Notes: generated from the letters alone by a model not told the origin. Counted from the first letter of the stretch, positions 1-7,683 are shown. The stretch: 11,190 bases of DNA from Candidatus Adiutrix sp. (GCA_031283395.1 JAITBV010000140.1:1-11190), one strand, 5' to 3'. Numbers and translations are program-made.

Positions 1-179
1 GTCGCAATGCCCTCGCCGGTATCGCCAAGACAAAAATACCGCTTTTCGTTTTCCGAATGGGCGGTGTCGGCCAGAATAATTCTCCGTTTATCGAAAAAAG
101 CTTTTTGGGCTATAAAAAACGATAGGCCATGCTTTTCGATGTTCTCGAGATTCTTGTTTTCATCCCATCCGAATTCCAT
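1..179 (-). CDS. brnT: BrnT-family type II toxin (DUF497), N-terminal part; runs off the left edge
   Basis: The minus strand from an ATG at 179 encodes 59 codons before the window ends. The product opens MEFGWDENKNLENIEKHGLS and continues with AQKAFFD (residues 24-30) and HSENEKRYFCLG (41-52). This is the usual N-terminal half of BrnT ribonuclease toxins (DUF497, about 90 residues): WDxxKNxxNxxKHG, then the F/D turn, then the E-x-RY segment. BrnT is a RelE-fold RNase that is normally neutralised by a BrnA antitoxin encoded just downstream, and the complex represses its own promoter. The antitoxin would lie beyond position 1 and cannot be seen. The frame is open with no defect. An in-frame TAA lies about 24 bases upstream, so ATG 179 is the only good start; no Shine-Dalgarno precedes it. 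The gene and its upstream DNA are much richer in A+T than the neighbours, which fits a mobile toxin-antitoxin module. The family call is firm; toxicity is inferred. Confidence 0.9.
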   Translation of the reverse strand, partial: MEFGWDENKNLENIEKHGLSFFIAQKAFFDKRRIILADTAHSENEKRYFCLGDTGEGIA

Positions 180-186
180 ATTTACT

Positions 187-214
187 ATTATACATATTTT
201 TTACCATATCTCAA
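187..214 (-). promoter_or_regulatory. Strong sigma-70-type promoter of brnT
   Basis: On the minus strand TTGAGA (214-209) is followed after 16 bases by a perfect TATAAT (192-187). Transcription should begin near 180, almost at the brnT ATG (179), so the mRNA may be leaderless or nearly so. The heptamer CATATTT (plus-strand reading) occurs at 177-183 and 193-199, with a one-mismatch copy at 205-211. The copies flank and enter the -10 region, which is where an autoregulatory BrnT-BrnA operator would be expected. The promoter elements are seen directly; the operator role is inferred. Confidence 0.75.
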
Positions 215-263
215 TGTGTAATTTTGTAAGAACCGTGTTTCAAAAGTCAGTTTTATACCGTCC

Positions 264-2615
264 CTAGCGGGCCGGCCAGAGGGGTTCATACCAGAAATTT
301 TTTGGCGGGAGCTGATGTTCGCGGTCCGGGGCTTCAAGGCTACGCTTCCACAGTTCTTCAGCCCTGGTCCGGGGCAGAGGCGAAACGAATTCATAGTGGT
401 TGTAGGCCATCCCCACGGTCAGGCGGGGCGAATTTTCATTGCCCACCAGGACCAGCATTAGCCAGGGGTCGGCCGTGGCCTCGTAAACGTGGGCTCCCGG
501 GGTTGACCAGATCTCCGAGACGGCGCCGGTTTCAGGCCGGTCCGCCGGAAGCGTCCCGGGTGGGCCGAAAGGCGCGGCCATCCAGTCCAGGGTGAAGAGG
601 CGGATGAACTCGTAGTCGTCTTCAGTCAGGATCTGGCCGGTCAGTTCTTTTTCCGAGATGTCCGCGGCCCGGTCCAGGCGCCGCAGGAAGCGCCTTAAGG
701 CCCCGCCTTCCTCCAGGTCTTCGGGAAATATTTCGAGATACTGAAAACTGGCCATCAGAAACCTGACCAGGCGGGTCATCTGCCTCCAGAAGTCCGGGTT
801 GGGTTCCACGAAGCCTTTGACCAGGGGAGCCGAGGGCTGGTCGGCTCCGGTTTCGGCCCGGGTCGGGGCCGGCCCGGGCCGGCCCGGAGCCGCGGTAGCG
901 GCCAGAGGGGCCGGGAGATTGGCCAGGCCGCCGAAGATGGTTTCCAGTTCTTTGGCCGCAAAGGCCCGGCCGCGCATATAAAGGGGATAGCCAGGGCCGT
1001 AGCGCCCGGTCAGGGTGGTCCATACGGGCCACCAGGACGCGCCCAGGGAACTGAACCAGTAATCCTCCGGGCGGTCTTTCAGCCCCGCCTTTTCCAGGAA
1101 ACCGGCCGGGGCCGGCAGTCTGGCCGAAAGCCGGTTTTCCGGTGAATCCGGGGCCGCCAGGGCCAGTTGCCGGCCGATGGTCTCTTCAGCCAGGCTGTGC
1201 CGCCACAAGGTCGGCAGCCACAAGGCCGAAAAGACGGGCGGGGCCTGGTCCGGCCAGAGGCTGACCAGCTCCCCGGCCAGAAGGCTGGGCCGGCTTCGGC
1301 GCGGGGTTAGGAGTTGGATCGCCCCCCGAGGCCATAAATTTGATCCGGCGGCGGCCAGGAGCCGCTTGATGACCTCTGGTTCGGCGGCGGTATCGGCGGT
1401 GAATTCCGGCACCTCGGCCTCTTTCATCAGAAAGGGCGCCCATTCGGCCCAGCCCGGGGCCAGGGCCGGGCCGTAAAAAAAATCACTCAATTCCATAAGG
1501 CGGGCCAGGGCCGCCCGGGGGTCTGGAGCTTCCGTCGGCTCGTAGGACAGGGCCAGGGCGAAGTTCAGGGCATCGGCCAGGCCAGCTTCGGAGCCGGTGT
1601 CCCAGCCCATCCGCTGAAACCAGGAGGCGGCCCGGAAATAGGCCCTGGCCGCCGGGTCGGCCGCGTAATGGCCCCGGGGCCGGAATATGGCGTAGTCCAG
1701 TTCCGGGCTTGAATCGGCCGGGGTCAGGCCCAGGAGGCCGGAGGCTTTCCCCTGGGCCAGGCAGACCCGCCGGAGTTCGGTCTGCACCCGGGAGATCAGG
1801 CCGGGGGGGAGGTCCGGACGCCGTTCGCCCAGCCGGGCCAGGGCGGCCGAAAGATCCCCTTCGTCCCCCGCCGGGTCATCCCGGGTTTGTTCCAGGATGG
1901 CCAGGGGCACCAGGAGTTGGGCCATCAGCCTTTCCCAGTTGGCGGCGCTCAATCCGGAGCGGCCGGCGCGGAGGACGGCGGCATTATGATAAAGACCGGC
2001 CGTCACCTGGTGGAGCAGTTCCCGCATGAGCCCGGTTTCGACCGCCGCCTGACGGACGGCCAGGTAGCGGTTGAGGGCCTGGATAAAGACGTCCGGCCCG
2101 ATATGGCGGGCGTGGGCGGGGCCGCGGAGATGTTCGGCCAGGGGGCCGCCCAGGCTGTCGAAACCGGCCAGCATGACATCGTTGACCAGGGCGGAAGGCG
2201 GACGGAAGGGCGGGCGGGGTTTCAGCAGGAAGCGGTTCTTTTCCAGGAATTCAGTCTCGGCCGGGCTTAAGGGGCCTGTTAAGGCCAGTATCTCCCGGTG
2301 GTTTTCAGCGTCAGAGACAGGGAAATGGGAGTCTTTGAAAGCTGGTTTGGGTCCCGGCTCCGCCGGAGCCGGGACAGCGGGCCGGGGCCGGAAGACCGGC
2401 TCTTTCAGGGCGATGGGCTCAGCGGCGCCCCAGGCCGGGAGGGATGCTTGGGCCAGGCCCAGCAATAGAAATATGACGGCCATAAGTCCAGGCCGGGGGA
2501 GCGGAGGCCCTCCGGCCGCGGACCCGCAATCCGGGGGTGGGGGAGCGGTTGTTTTCAATTTTTCCAAAGCCGCCCTCAAGGATCGTGGTTTTTTATTTAT
2601 TATACCCGAGGCCAA
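264..2615 (-). CDS. Exported DUF3160 domain protein of unknown function (start uncertain)
   Basis: The open frame gives up to 783 residues and ends at TAG (266-264). Hallmarks of DUF3160 are visible: a segment like ALTGPLSPAETEFLEKNRFL (111-130), LDYAIFRPRGHY (306-317) followed by YFRAASWFQRMGW (326-338), LMELSDFFYG (373-382), EDDYEFIRLF (665-674) and a C-terminal GMAYNHYEFVSPL (735-747). The family is found in bacterial envelopes and has no established activity. The match is divergent in the middle. Residues 45-65 form a hydrophobic stretch ending WGAA-EP, a probable Sec signal peptide, so the mature protein should be periplasmic or outer-envelope. The outermost start is TTG at 2615, but a TATAAT lies just inside it. 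The true start is therefore more likely a TTG between residues 13 and 20, or ATG 2483 (residue 45), which begins right at the hydrophobic core and lacks a charged n-region. The gene follows the propeller gene after 75 bases on the same strand. The family call is fairly sure; the function is unknown. Confidence 0.75.
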   Translation of the reverse strand: MASGIINKKPRSLRAALEKLKTTAPPPPDCGSAAGGPPLPRPGLMAVIFLLLGLAQASLPAWGAAEPIALKEPVFRPRPAVPAPAEPGPKPAFKDSHFPVSDAENHREILALTGPLSPAETEFLEKNRFLLKPRPPFRPPSALVNDVMLAGFDSLGGPLAEHLRGPAHARHIGPDVFIQALNRYLAVRQAAVETGLMRELLHQVTAGLYHNAAVLRAGRSGLSAANWERLMAQLLVPLAILEQTRDDPAGDEGDLSAALARLGERRPDLPPGLISRVQTELRRVCLAQGKASGLLGLTPADSSPELDYAIFRPRGHYAADPAARAYFRAASWFQRMGWDTGSEAGLADALNFALALSYEPTEAPDPRAALARLMELSDFFYGPALAPGWAEWAPFLMKEAEVPEFTADTAAEPEVIKRLLAAAGSNLWPRGAIQLLTPRRSRPSLLAGELVSLWPDQAPPVFSALWLPTLWRHSLAEETIGRQLALAAPDSPENRLSARLPAPAGFLEKAGLKDRPEDYWFSSLGASWWPVWTTLTGRYGPGYPLYMRGRAFAAKELETIFGGLANLPAPLAATAAPGRPGPAPTRAETGADQPSAPLVKGFVEPNPDFWRQMTRLVRFLMASFQYLEIFPEDLEEGGALRRFLRRLDRAADISEKELTGQILTEDDYEFIRLFTLDWMAAPFGPPGTLPADRPETGAVSEIWSTPGAHVYEATADPWLMLVLVGNENSPRLTVGMAYNHYEFVSPLPRTRAEELWKRSLEAPDREHQLPPKNFWYEPLWPAR

Positions 2616-2627
2616 TTGCTTTTAAAA
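2599..2627 (-). promoter_or_regulatory. Possible internal promoter ahead of the DUF3160 gene
   Basis: The minus strand carries a perfect TATAAT (2604-2599) in a short AT-rich patch between two very GC-rich genes. The hexamer 17 bases upstream is TTTTAA (2627-2622), a poor -35. If used, transcription would start near 2592, inside the longest possible reading frame of the DUF3160 gene, and would rule out the TTG at 2615 as its start. The -10 is clear, but the weak -35 makes this uncertain. Confidence 0.4.
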
Positions 2628-2690
2628 GTTTTATGAAAAGGTCCCGCTTTTCGCGCGGTTTCACGGTTCGCCGGATACGGGGTCCGGAGC

Positions 2691-5600
2691 CTATGGCCCC
2701 TGGGAAAGGCCCGGGCGATAGTAGTCCGCGACGAAGCGGGAGAGGGGCCGGGCCGGGCCGCGGCCGGCCGACCGCAGGATGTGGTCGGATTCAGCCGGAA
2801 GGTCCGCGTCGAAAAACCCCTCGGGGGTCACCACCGCCCATCGGCCGCCCTCGGCAAAGGCCCAGGTCAGAAGAAGGCGGGGTTCCGGCGCCGAAAGGGA
2901 CCACAGCCGGACCAGGCCCCCGCGGCCGAAGGTGAGGAGCCGGGAAGGATCCCGCAGAAAGGCGGCTCCCAGGAGGCCTTCCGGGTCGCCCGACCGGCCG
3001 CGGATGATTTCCCGGCCGGTGGCCAGGTTGAAGATGTAGAATGAACCGCCGTCCAGTTCCGGGAAGACGGCCAGGCGGTGGTCGGGATCGAGGGAGGCCG
3101 GGTTCAGCCGCCTCTGGCGGCCGTCCGCCTTGAAGCGTTCGGGCCGGCGGTCGGCCGGTTTTTCCCGGCCCAGGCTGACATAAGGCCGGTCCGGCGCCTT
3201 CTGCTGGTGAAAGATCTCGGTCGGGGCCAGGCCGGCGAAGAGGCGGTCGGGATGGGACAGGCTCAGGCCCTCCGGGCCGGGCGGCCGCCAGCGGTCAAAG
3301 CGCCAGAGGTCGGTCCGGCCCGCAGGCCAGCGGTCGGCGGCTCCGGGGGAGAGGGCGCCTTCGGCCTGGAGGGCCTCGACCAGGGCCAGGGCCCGGCCCT
3401 GATCAGGCCTCAGGGCCAGGACCGGGCCTTCGGTCATATGGTAGAGGGGTTGTCCCGGGGCGTTCAAGTCGATCAGGGCCAGGGCCGGCCGCCCGGCCGC
3501 GGACCGCCTTCCCGCCTGGAAGGTAAGGCCTGCCCAGAGCCAGCGCCCGCCCTGGTCCAGAGCCAGGTGGGCGATCTCTCCGGTCAGGGGCAGCCGGAGA
3601 GTCCCGCCGGCTCTGAACAGTTGGATGTTTCGTCCAGAGGCCGCGGCCAGGGTCCGGCCGTCGCCGGAAAAGGCCAGGGCCGACCAGGCGGGCGCGGGCG
3701 GGGCGGCCAAAAGAGTCGGGGCGGGACGGTCCGGCGAAAAGAGCCAGAGGCCGCCGTCGCTTAAACCCGCCGCCCAATGGCCGGCCGGGGTGGCGGCCCA
3801 GGCGGTGAGCCCTATCCCGGCCCCGGGTTCCAGGGGGCGGGGCCTTAAGGTCCCGCCCGGGTCCGCTTCGGCCAGGAGGCAGAGGTCGCCGGCCGGGTAA
3901 TGGAAAAGCGCCAGCGGGTGCTGGTCGTCGGTCAAAAGGGCCAGGAGCTTAAGGTCCCTGATTGGCGGATCATCGCTCCCGCCCTTGGCCAGGCGGGCCT
4001 GGGGCGGGAAGCCGCCGAGGTGACGGCCCTGGTTCCGGGCGGCGAAAAAGTGGATGGCGCCCGTGTTCTCGGACACGGCCAGGATGGCCCCGTCGGGAGA
4101 GAATCGAAGACCCGGGTCCGGGCCGGAAGCGGCCAGGTCGGCCCGGGTCAGAAATCTTTCGCCGGCTGGTTCCGGCACGGTCAGGGCGTCGAGGCGGTTA
4201 CGGGCCGGGTTGACCAGGACCAGCGGCACGGCCGCTTCTTCCGGGCCGCAGGTTTCAGGGCAGGCCGGGCCCAGGACAAAGGAAGGGTGGTTTTTTTTCT
4301 CCACGGCCAGGGGGACCAGTTCGCCGCCGTAACCTCGGGCCGCCAGGGAGTCCCTGGCCCGGTCCAGCATGGCCCGGCCTGGGGCCGGGGCCGGCTGGAA
4401 GAGGGTCCCTCCGGGGTGGATGAAGCGGCCTTCGTCGTCCAGACGCTCACCGTATTCGGCCAGGATATCGTTCTGCCTGGCGCGGGCCGAAGGGCGGGCC
4501 TCGTCCCAGCCTTGGCTGTCCAGGAGGTCCCGCCAGGACCAATGGCGGTTTTTCCAGGAACTGAGATCGAAGATATCCAGGGAGAAGTCGGTGGAAATGA
4601 TAAGGGCCCGCCGGCCGGGGTCAACGATCCATTTTGGGTCGTCGAGGTCGGGCAGGGTCAGGAGGACCGCGCCGGTCAGAGGTTCCAGGACCACGGCCTC
4701 GCCCAGGCCGCCGCCCCAGGCCGTGGCCGCCATAATCAGGCGCCCCGCCGGCAGGACCTGGGTCGGCCCGCTGGGCCGGCGGCGCCACAGTTCCCGGCCG
4801 GAAACCGTCTCAAAGGCCACCAGGAGGTTTTCGGCGTATACCAGAACGACCACCTGGCGATCGGCCGCGACCAGGGCGGCCAGGGCCGGACCGGACGGCC
4901 GGGGGCCTGGCAGGATGATCCGGTCGCGGGAACCACGTCCGGGTTCCGGCCCCGGGTCGGCCTGAGCCAGGCGGAAGGCGTATTCATCAAGCCAGGCTTC
5001 GGCCTCCGTTCGGCCCAGGACCTCTCGGCGGGCGGCCACGTTCAGGGGCAGATCGATCTGCCATTGGAGGTAGTCCAGCCAGGTCTCCTCCGCGTCCCGG
5101 GGCGGTCTGAACCGGGCGTCCAGCTCTTTGAGGCGGTCTCTCAGACCTTGGTCCGGCGGCGCCTTGGTGAAGAGGGGCAGGCCTTCCTCGCCGTCCGCTT
5201 CCAGGGCGCCGGTGAGGAGGCGGAGCACCTCGGGCTGGCGGTCGGCCTGGGCCTGGAGTTCGGGGCCGAGTTCACGTCCGGCCCCGCCGGCCCACAAGAG
5301 GGCGCTGACCAGGGGGTCGGGCTCCAGGCCGGCGGCCAGGAGGAGGGGAGGGAGGCCGCCCTGGGGCCCTATGGGGGCCCTGACCTCGGCTCCGGCCGCC
5401 AGGAGGGCGGCTATGACCCGCGGCCCGGCTTGATTCAGGAGGGCATAGCCCAGGGCCGTCCCCCCTTCCTCGCTCCGGGCCTCCAGGTCGGGGCCGGCGG
5501 CCAGGAGGACTTTCAAGCCGGGCAGGGTTTCGCGGTCAGCTTCGCGGTGGGTGCTGACAAAGGCCATCAGGGGGGTCAGGCCCCGGGGACCGGTGAAATT

Positions 5601-5795
5601 GACGTTCGCGCCTTCGGCCAGGGCCTTTTTCAGGGCCAGGGGGGAAACGCGGCCCCTTTCCCCGGCGCAGAGGCTCAGGAATTCGGCGTCGGTCAGGGCC
5701 GCGGCCGGGCCGGCCCAGAACAGGGCGGCCAGGATACAGGCCATGAACCGGATTTCAGGCCGGATTCGATTGCGGCGTCTATCCAGGGTTCTCAA
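2691..5795 (-). CDS. Exported ankyrin-repeat plus beta-propeller (WD40/PQQ-like) protein of unknown function
   Basis: The gene encodes 1034 residues starting at TTG 5795, which overlaps the tatB stop by four bases; this suggests translational coupling. An arginine-rich n-region (DRRRNRIR) and a hydrophobic core (about 18-33, ending PAAA-LTD) form a probable signal peptide. ATG 5744 (residue 18) is an alternative start but would lose the charged n-region. Residues about 50-170 hold three to four ankyrin-like repeats (LKKALAEGANVNFTGPRGLT, LKVLLAAGPDLEARSEEGGT, IAALLAAGAEVRA). After a helical linker, residues about 305-970 form one or two propellers: a PQQ-like blade (LLVAFETVSGRELW, 324-337) and WD-like blades (FSPDGAILAVSENTGAIHFF from 565, AFSGDGRTLAAASG 708-721, GGLVRLWSL 959-967). 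The last 50 residues (WAVVTPEGFFDA 986-997, SRFVADYYRP 1019-1028) match the tail that links WD40 repeats to caspase-like domains in other bacterial proteins, but here the protein ends. It is probably a periplasmic binding scaffold; no catalytic motif was seen. Confidence 0.75.
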   Translation of the reverse strand: MRTLDRRRNRIRPEIRFMACILAALFWAGPAAALTDAEFLSLCAGERGRVSPLALKKALAEGANVNFTGPRGLTPLMAFVSTHREADRETLPGLKVLLAAGPDLEARSEEGGTALGYALLNQAGPRVIAALLAAGAEVRAPIGPQGGLPPLLLAAGLEPDPLVSALLWAGGAGRELGPELQAQADRQPEVLRLLTGALEADGEEGLPLFTKAPPDQGLRDRLKELDARFRPPRDAEETWLDYLQWQIDLPLNVAARREVLGRTEAEAWLDEYAFRLAQADPGPEPGRGSRDRIILPGPRPSGPALAALVAADRQVVVLVYAENLLVAFETVSGRELWRRRPSGPTQVLPAGRLIMAATAWGGGLGEAVVLEPLTGAVLLTLPDLDDPKWIVDPGRRALIISTDFSLDIFDLSSWKNRHWSWRDLLDSQGWDEARPSARARQNDILAEYGERLDDEGRFIHPGGTLFQPAPAPGRAMLDRARDSLAARGYGGELVPLAVEKKNHPSFVLGPACPETCGPEEAAVPLVLVNPARNRLDALTVPEPAGERFLTRADLAASGPDPGLRFSPDGAILAVSENTGAIHFFAARNQGRHLGGFPPQARLAKGGSDDPPIRDLKLLALLTDDQHPLALFHYPAGDLCLLAEADPGGTLRPRPLEPGAGIGLTAWAATPAGHWAAGLSDGGLWLFSPDRPAPTLLAAPPAPAWSALAFSGDGRTLAAASGRNIQLFRAGGTLRLPLTGEIAHLALDQGGRWLWAGLTFQAGRRSAAGRPALALIDLNAPGQPLYHMTEGPVLALRPDQGRALALVEALQAEGALSPGAADRWPAGRTDLWRFDRWRPPGPEGLSLSHPDRLFAGLAPTEIFHQQKAPDRPYVSLGREKPADRRPERFKADGRQRRLNPASLDPDHRLAVFPELDGGSFYIFNLATGREIIRGRSGDPEGLLGAAFLRDPSRLLTFGRGGLVRLWSLSAPEPRLLLTWAFAEGGRWAVVTPEGFFDADLPAESDHILRSAGRGPARPLSRFVADYYRPGLSQGP

Positions 5796-6058
5796 GCCCG
5801 GGAGTCCGGGTCCTCAGGCGGGGGCAGGGCCGGTTCGGGTACGGCTGGAGGGGGAGCGGGCGGAGCGGGCCGCGGCCGGTCCAGGTCGGTCAAATCGATC
5901 TCGGCCCGCAGGACAGCCCGGGCTTCGGTCATGAAACGGTTGAGCCGGCCGTAGATTTGGCCCGCGGTCCGGGCCGCCTCGGGCAGTTTGCTCGGCCCCA
6001 GGACCAGGAGGGCCACCAGGCCCACCACCAGGATCTCGCCCCAGCCGATGCCGAACAT
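5792..6058 (-). CDS. tatB: Sec-independent protein translocase subunit TatB
   Basis: This is an 88-residue protein. It starts MFGIGWGEILVVGLVALLVL, with the conserved glutamate at position 8, then the hinge GPSKLPEAAR (21-30) and an amphipathic helix up to about residue 50. The order MF-IG--E, one short membrane helix and LGP-KLP is diagnostic of TatB rather than TatA. TatB forms the twin-arginine signal receptor with TatC in the inner membrane. The tail (61-88) is proline-rich and shorter than that of E. coli TatB (171 residues). An upstream extension in the same frame is open to 6247, but it only reads through tatA in another frame, so ATG 6058 is chosen. It starts five bases after the tatA stop with no strong ribosome site of its own, implying coupling. 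Its TGA overlaps the next gene's TTG. tatC is not in the window. Confidence 0.9.
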   Translation of the reverse strand: MFGIGWGEILVVGLVALLVLGPSKLPEAARTAGQIYGRLNRFMTEARAVLRAEIDLTDLDRPRPAPPAPPPAVPEPALPPPEDPDSRA

Positions 6059-6063
6059 GAGAT

Positions 6064-6264
6064 TCAGGCGCTTTCTTTCCGGTCCGCGGTCTCGGCCTCG
6101 GCCTTGTCCGCCGGCCGGTCCGTATCCATATCCCGCATGGCCCGGCGGAAATTGGCCAGACCGAGACCCAGGCCCTTGCCGAGTTCCGGCAATCTGCGGC
6201 CGCCGAAAATGACGACCACCAGAATGCCTATTATTACCAGTTCCCAAATGCCGATGCGTCCCAT
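6064..6264 (-). CDS. tatA: Sec-independent protein translocase subunit TatA
   Basis: A 66-residue protein beginning MGRIGIWELVIIGILVVVIF, followed by the TatA hinge FGGRRLPELGKGLG (20-33) and an amphipathic helix (GLANFRRAMRDMD), ending in a short charged tail. The FG--LPELGK--G signature and the length are typical of TatA/TatE, which oligomerises to form the Tat pore for folded proteins. ATG 6264 has a good ribosome site, AGGAG (6275-6271), six bases upstream. It is the first gene of the tatA-tatB-propeller cluster and lies 62 bases after the AICAR transformylase, with a hairpin between them. No separate promoter could be seen in that gap, so it may depend on readthrough from purH. Confidence 0.95.
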   Translation of the reverse strand: MGRIGIWELVIIGILVVVIFGGRRLPELGKGLGLGLANFRRAMRDMDTDRPADKAEAETADRKESA

Positions 6265-6285
6265 GTCAGTCTCCTGTTTTTTATC

Positions 6286-6311
6286 AAAAGGTCCGGCTGG
6301 GCCGGCCTTTT
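6286..6311 (-). terminator. Hairpin between the AICAR transformylase gene and tatA
   Basis: On the minus strand AAAAGG-CCGGC pairs with GCCGG-CCTTTT around a CCA loop, with one bulged base. It begins 16 bases after the purH stop. The only U-run lies inside the 3' arm of the stem (CCTTTTG), so it resembles a weak terminator or an attenuating or RNA-protecting hairpin rather than a full stop. Partial readthrough into tatA is plausible. Confidence 0.45.
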
Positions 6312-6326
6312 AAATCGCTTGAGGCT

Positions 6327-7619
6327 CTAGTGCCGGAAGGCCCTCTGCCCGGTGAAGACCATGGCCGCCCGGGCCTGGTTGACGGCTTTTATGCCTTCGT
6401 GGTCGTTCAGGGAGCCGCCGGGGTGGGCGATGGCCCGGACCCCGTGCTTCAGGGCAGCGTCAATGCCGTCGCGGAAGGGGAAGAAGGCGTCGGAAACCAT
6501 GACCGCGCCCTTAAGGCCGCCCTGGGCCTCCCGGGCGGCCGCCTGGAATTCATCCAGCCGGCGCCGGAAGGTTTCATCGGCGTTCGCGGCCAGTTCAAGG
6601 TCCTTGAAGGACTGGCCCATGGCCTGGCGGCAGATGTTTTCCAGGAAATTGCGGTAAGCCTTGTTAATGGTCGCTTCCACGATGCCTACCCGGTCCTGGC
6701 CGCCGGCGCCTATGGCCACCGTGGCCCCGTTTTTGACGAACAGGACGGAGTTGGAGGTGACCCCCTGCTCCACGGCCCAGCCGAAGAGCAGGTCTTCCGT
6801 TTCCCTGGCCGTGGGCGGGCGCTTGGTGCGGAAGGGTACGCCATCGTGTTCGGTGGCGGCGGGCAGGAAATTTTCGGGCGAGGTGATGGAGTTCCTGGCC
6901 GACTGTTGCACGATGAGCCCGCCGTCCATCAGGCTTTTGATGTCCAGGTAGCGCCGGGCCGTGAAATCCTTCAGCCGGTCGATGCGCTTGATTTTGAAAA
7001 TGCGCAGGTCCAGCCGCTTAAGGAGGATGTCCAGGGCGCCATCTTCAAAGTCCGGCGCGGTCACCACCTCGAGATAACGCCCGGCCATCAGCTTGGCGGT
7101 GGCCTTGTCCACCGGACGGTTGACCACCACGACCCCGCCGAAGGCGGCCAACTGGTCGGCTTTCCAGGCCGCTTCGAAGGCCGTCTTGAGGTTCTTGGCC
7201 CGGGCGGCCCCGGAGGGGTTGTTGTGCTTGATGATGACCGCGGCGGGCTGATCGCTCAGGTAGCGCAGGATGCCCAGCCCGGCGTCCACGTCGGTCATGT
7301 TGGTTTTGGAAGGGTGCTTGCCGCAGCCGAACATCATGTTGACGGCCGGGTCGTCCTCGCCCAGCCCCGAAACCAGGGCGTCTTCCGGACCAACGTATTT
7401 GATGCCGGCCAGGGTCAGGTTCCCGTTGACCAGGCGGTAGAGGGCCGCTTCCTGGTCGGGGTTTTCCCCGTAACGCAGACCACCCTGGGTCGCCGTCCCC
7501 GATTCATGTTTGATTTTGTATTGCTGCTTGTGGTAGATGAGGGTGGCTTCGCCGAGCGTGAGGGTCAAGCGGTCCGGAAAATGATCGTGGATGATCTGGC
7601 GATACTGCTTATGCAGCAT
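6327..7619 (-). CDS. purH: AICAR transformylase (PurH C-terminal domain only, free-standing)
   Basis: This 430-residue enzyme should carry out the penultimate step of purine synthesis, transferring a formyl group from 10-formyl-tetrahydrofolate to AICAR to give FAICAR in the cytosol. Family motifs are all present: RYGENPDQ (49-56), the catalytic KHNNPSGAA (131-139, Lys-His pair), AAFGGVVVVNRPVD (158-171), SNSVLFVKNG (289-298), GAGGQDRV (304-311), SDAFFPFRDGID (376-387) and AHPGGS (398-403). The usual bifunctional PurH is about 520 residues, with an N-terminal IMP cyclohydrolase (MGS-like) domain. That domain is absent here: only about 45 unrelated residues precede RYGENP. IMP cyclohydrolase must therefore come from another gene. 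ATG 7619 has GGAGA (7630-7626) six bases upstream, which confirms the start and argues against a truncation. It is transcribed away from the histidine kinase and towards tatA. Confidence 0.93.
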   Translation of the reverse strand: MLHKQYRQIIHDHFPDRLTLTLGEATLIYHKQQYKIKHESGTATQGGLRYGENPDQEAALYRLVNGNLTLAGIKYVGPEDALVSGLGEDDPAVNMMFGCGKHPSKTNMTDVDAGLGILRYLSDQPAAVIIKHNNPSGAARAKNLKTAFEAAWKADQLAAFGGVVVVNRPVDKATAKLMAGRYLEVVTAPDFEDGALDILLKRLDLRIFKIKRIDRLKDFTARRYLDIKSLMDGGLIVQQSARNSITSPENFLPAATEHDGVPFRTKRPPTARETEDLLFGWAVEQGVTSNSVLFVKNGATVAIGAGGQDRVGIVEATINKAYRNFLENICRQAMGQSFKDLELAANADETFRRRLDEFQAAAREAQGGLKGAVMVSDAFFPFRDGIDAALKHGVRAIAHPGGSLNDHEGIKAVNQARAAMVFTGQRAFRH

Positions 7620-7683
7620 AAAAGGTCTCCTCTCCTGGTCCGGACCCTCTTTGGTTTTCGGTTCCCAAGTTGATATTTCCCGT

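Noticed and set aside
7..267. 86-codon plus-strand frame at the left edge
   Set aside because: It is antisense to brnT, whose BrnT motifs and promoter are clear.
2640..2690. Small stem-loops after the propeller gene as a terminator
   Set aside because: Stems are only four to five pairs and lack a proper U-run directly after them; not enough to call.
5744..5795. Arginine run before the hydrophobic core of the propeller protein as a Tat signal
   Set aside because: No RR pair is followed by the x-hydrophobic-hydrophobic pattern at the right positions; an ordinary Sec signal is more likely despite the tat neighbours.
3900..5954. 684-codon open frame on the plus strand opposite the propeller gene
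   Set aside because: Low-complexity Gly/Gln/Arg product with no domain; an antisense frame left open by GC-rich third positions of the real gene.
264..6058. Very frequent GGCCAGG/CCTGGCC words suggesting a repeat or chromosome-architecture motif
   Set aside because: Their orientation follows the coding strand and they read as Leu-Ala codons (CTG GCC) in Ala/Leu-rich proteins; composition explains them.
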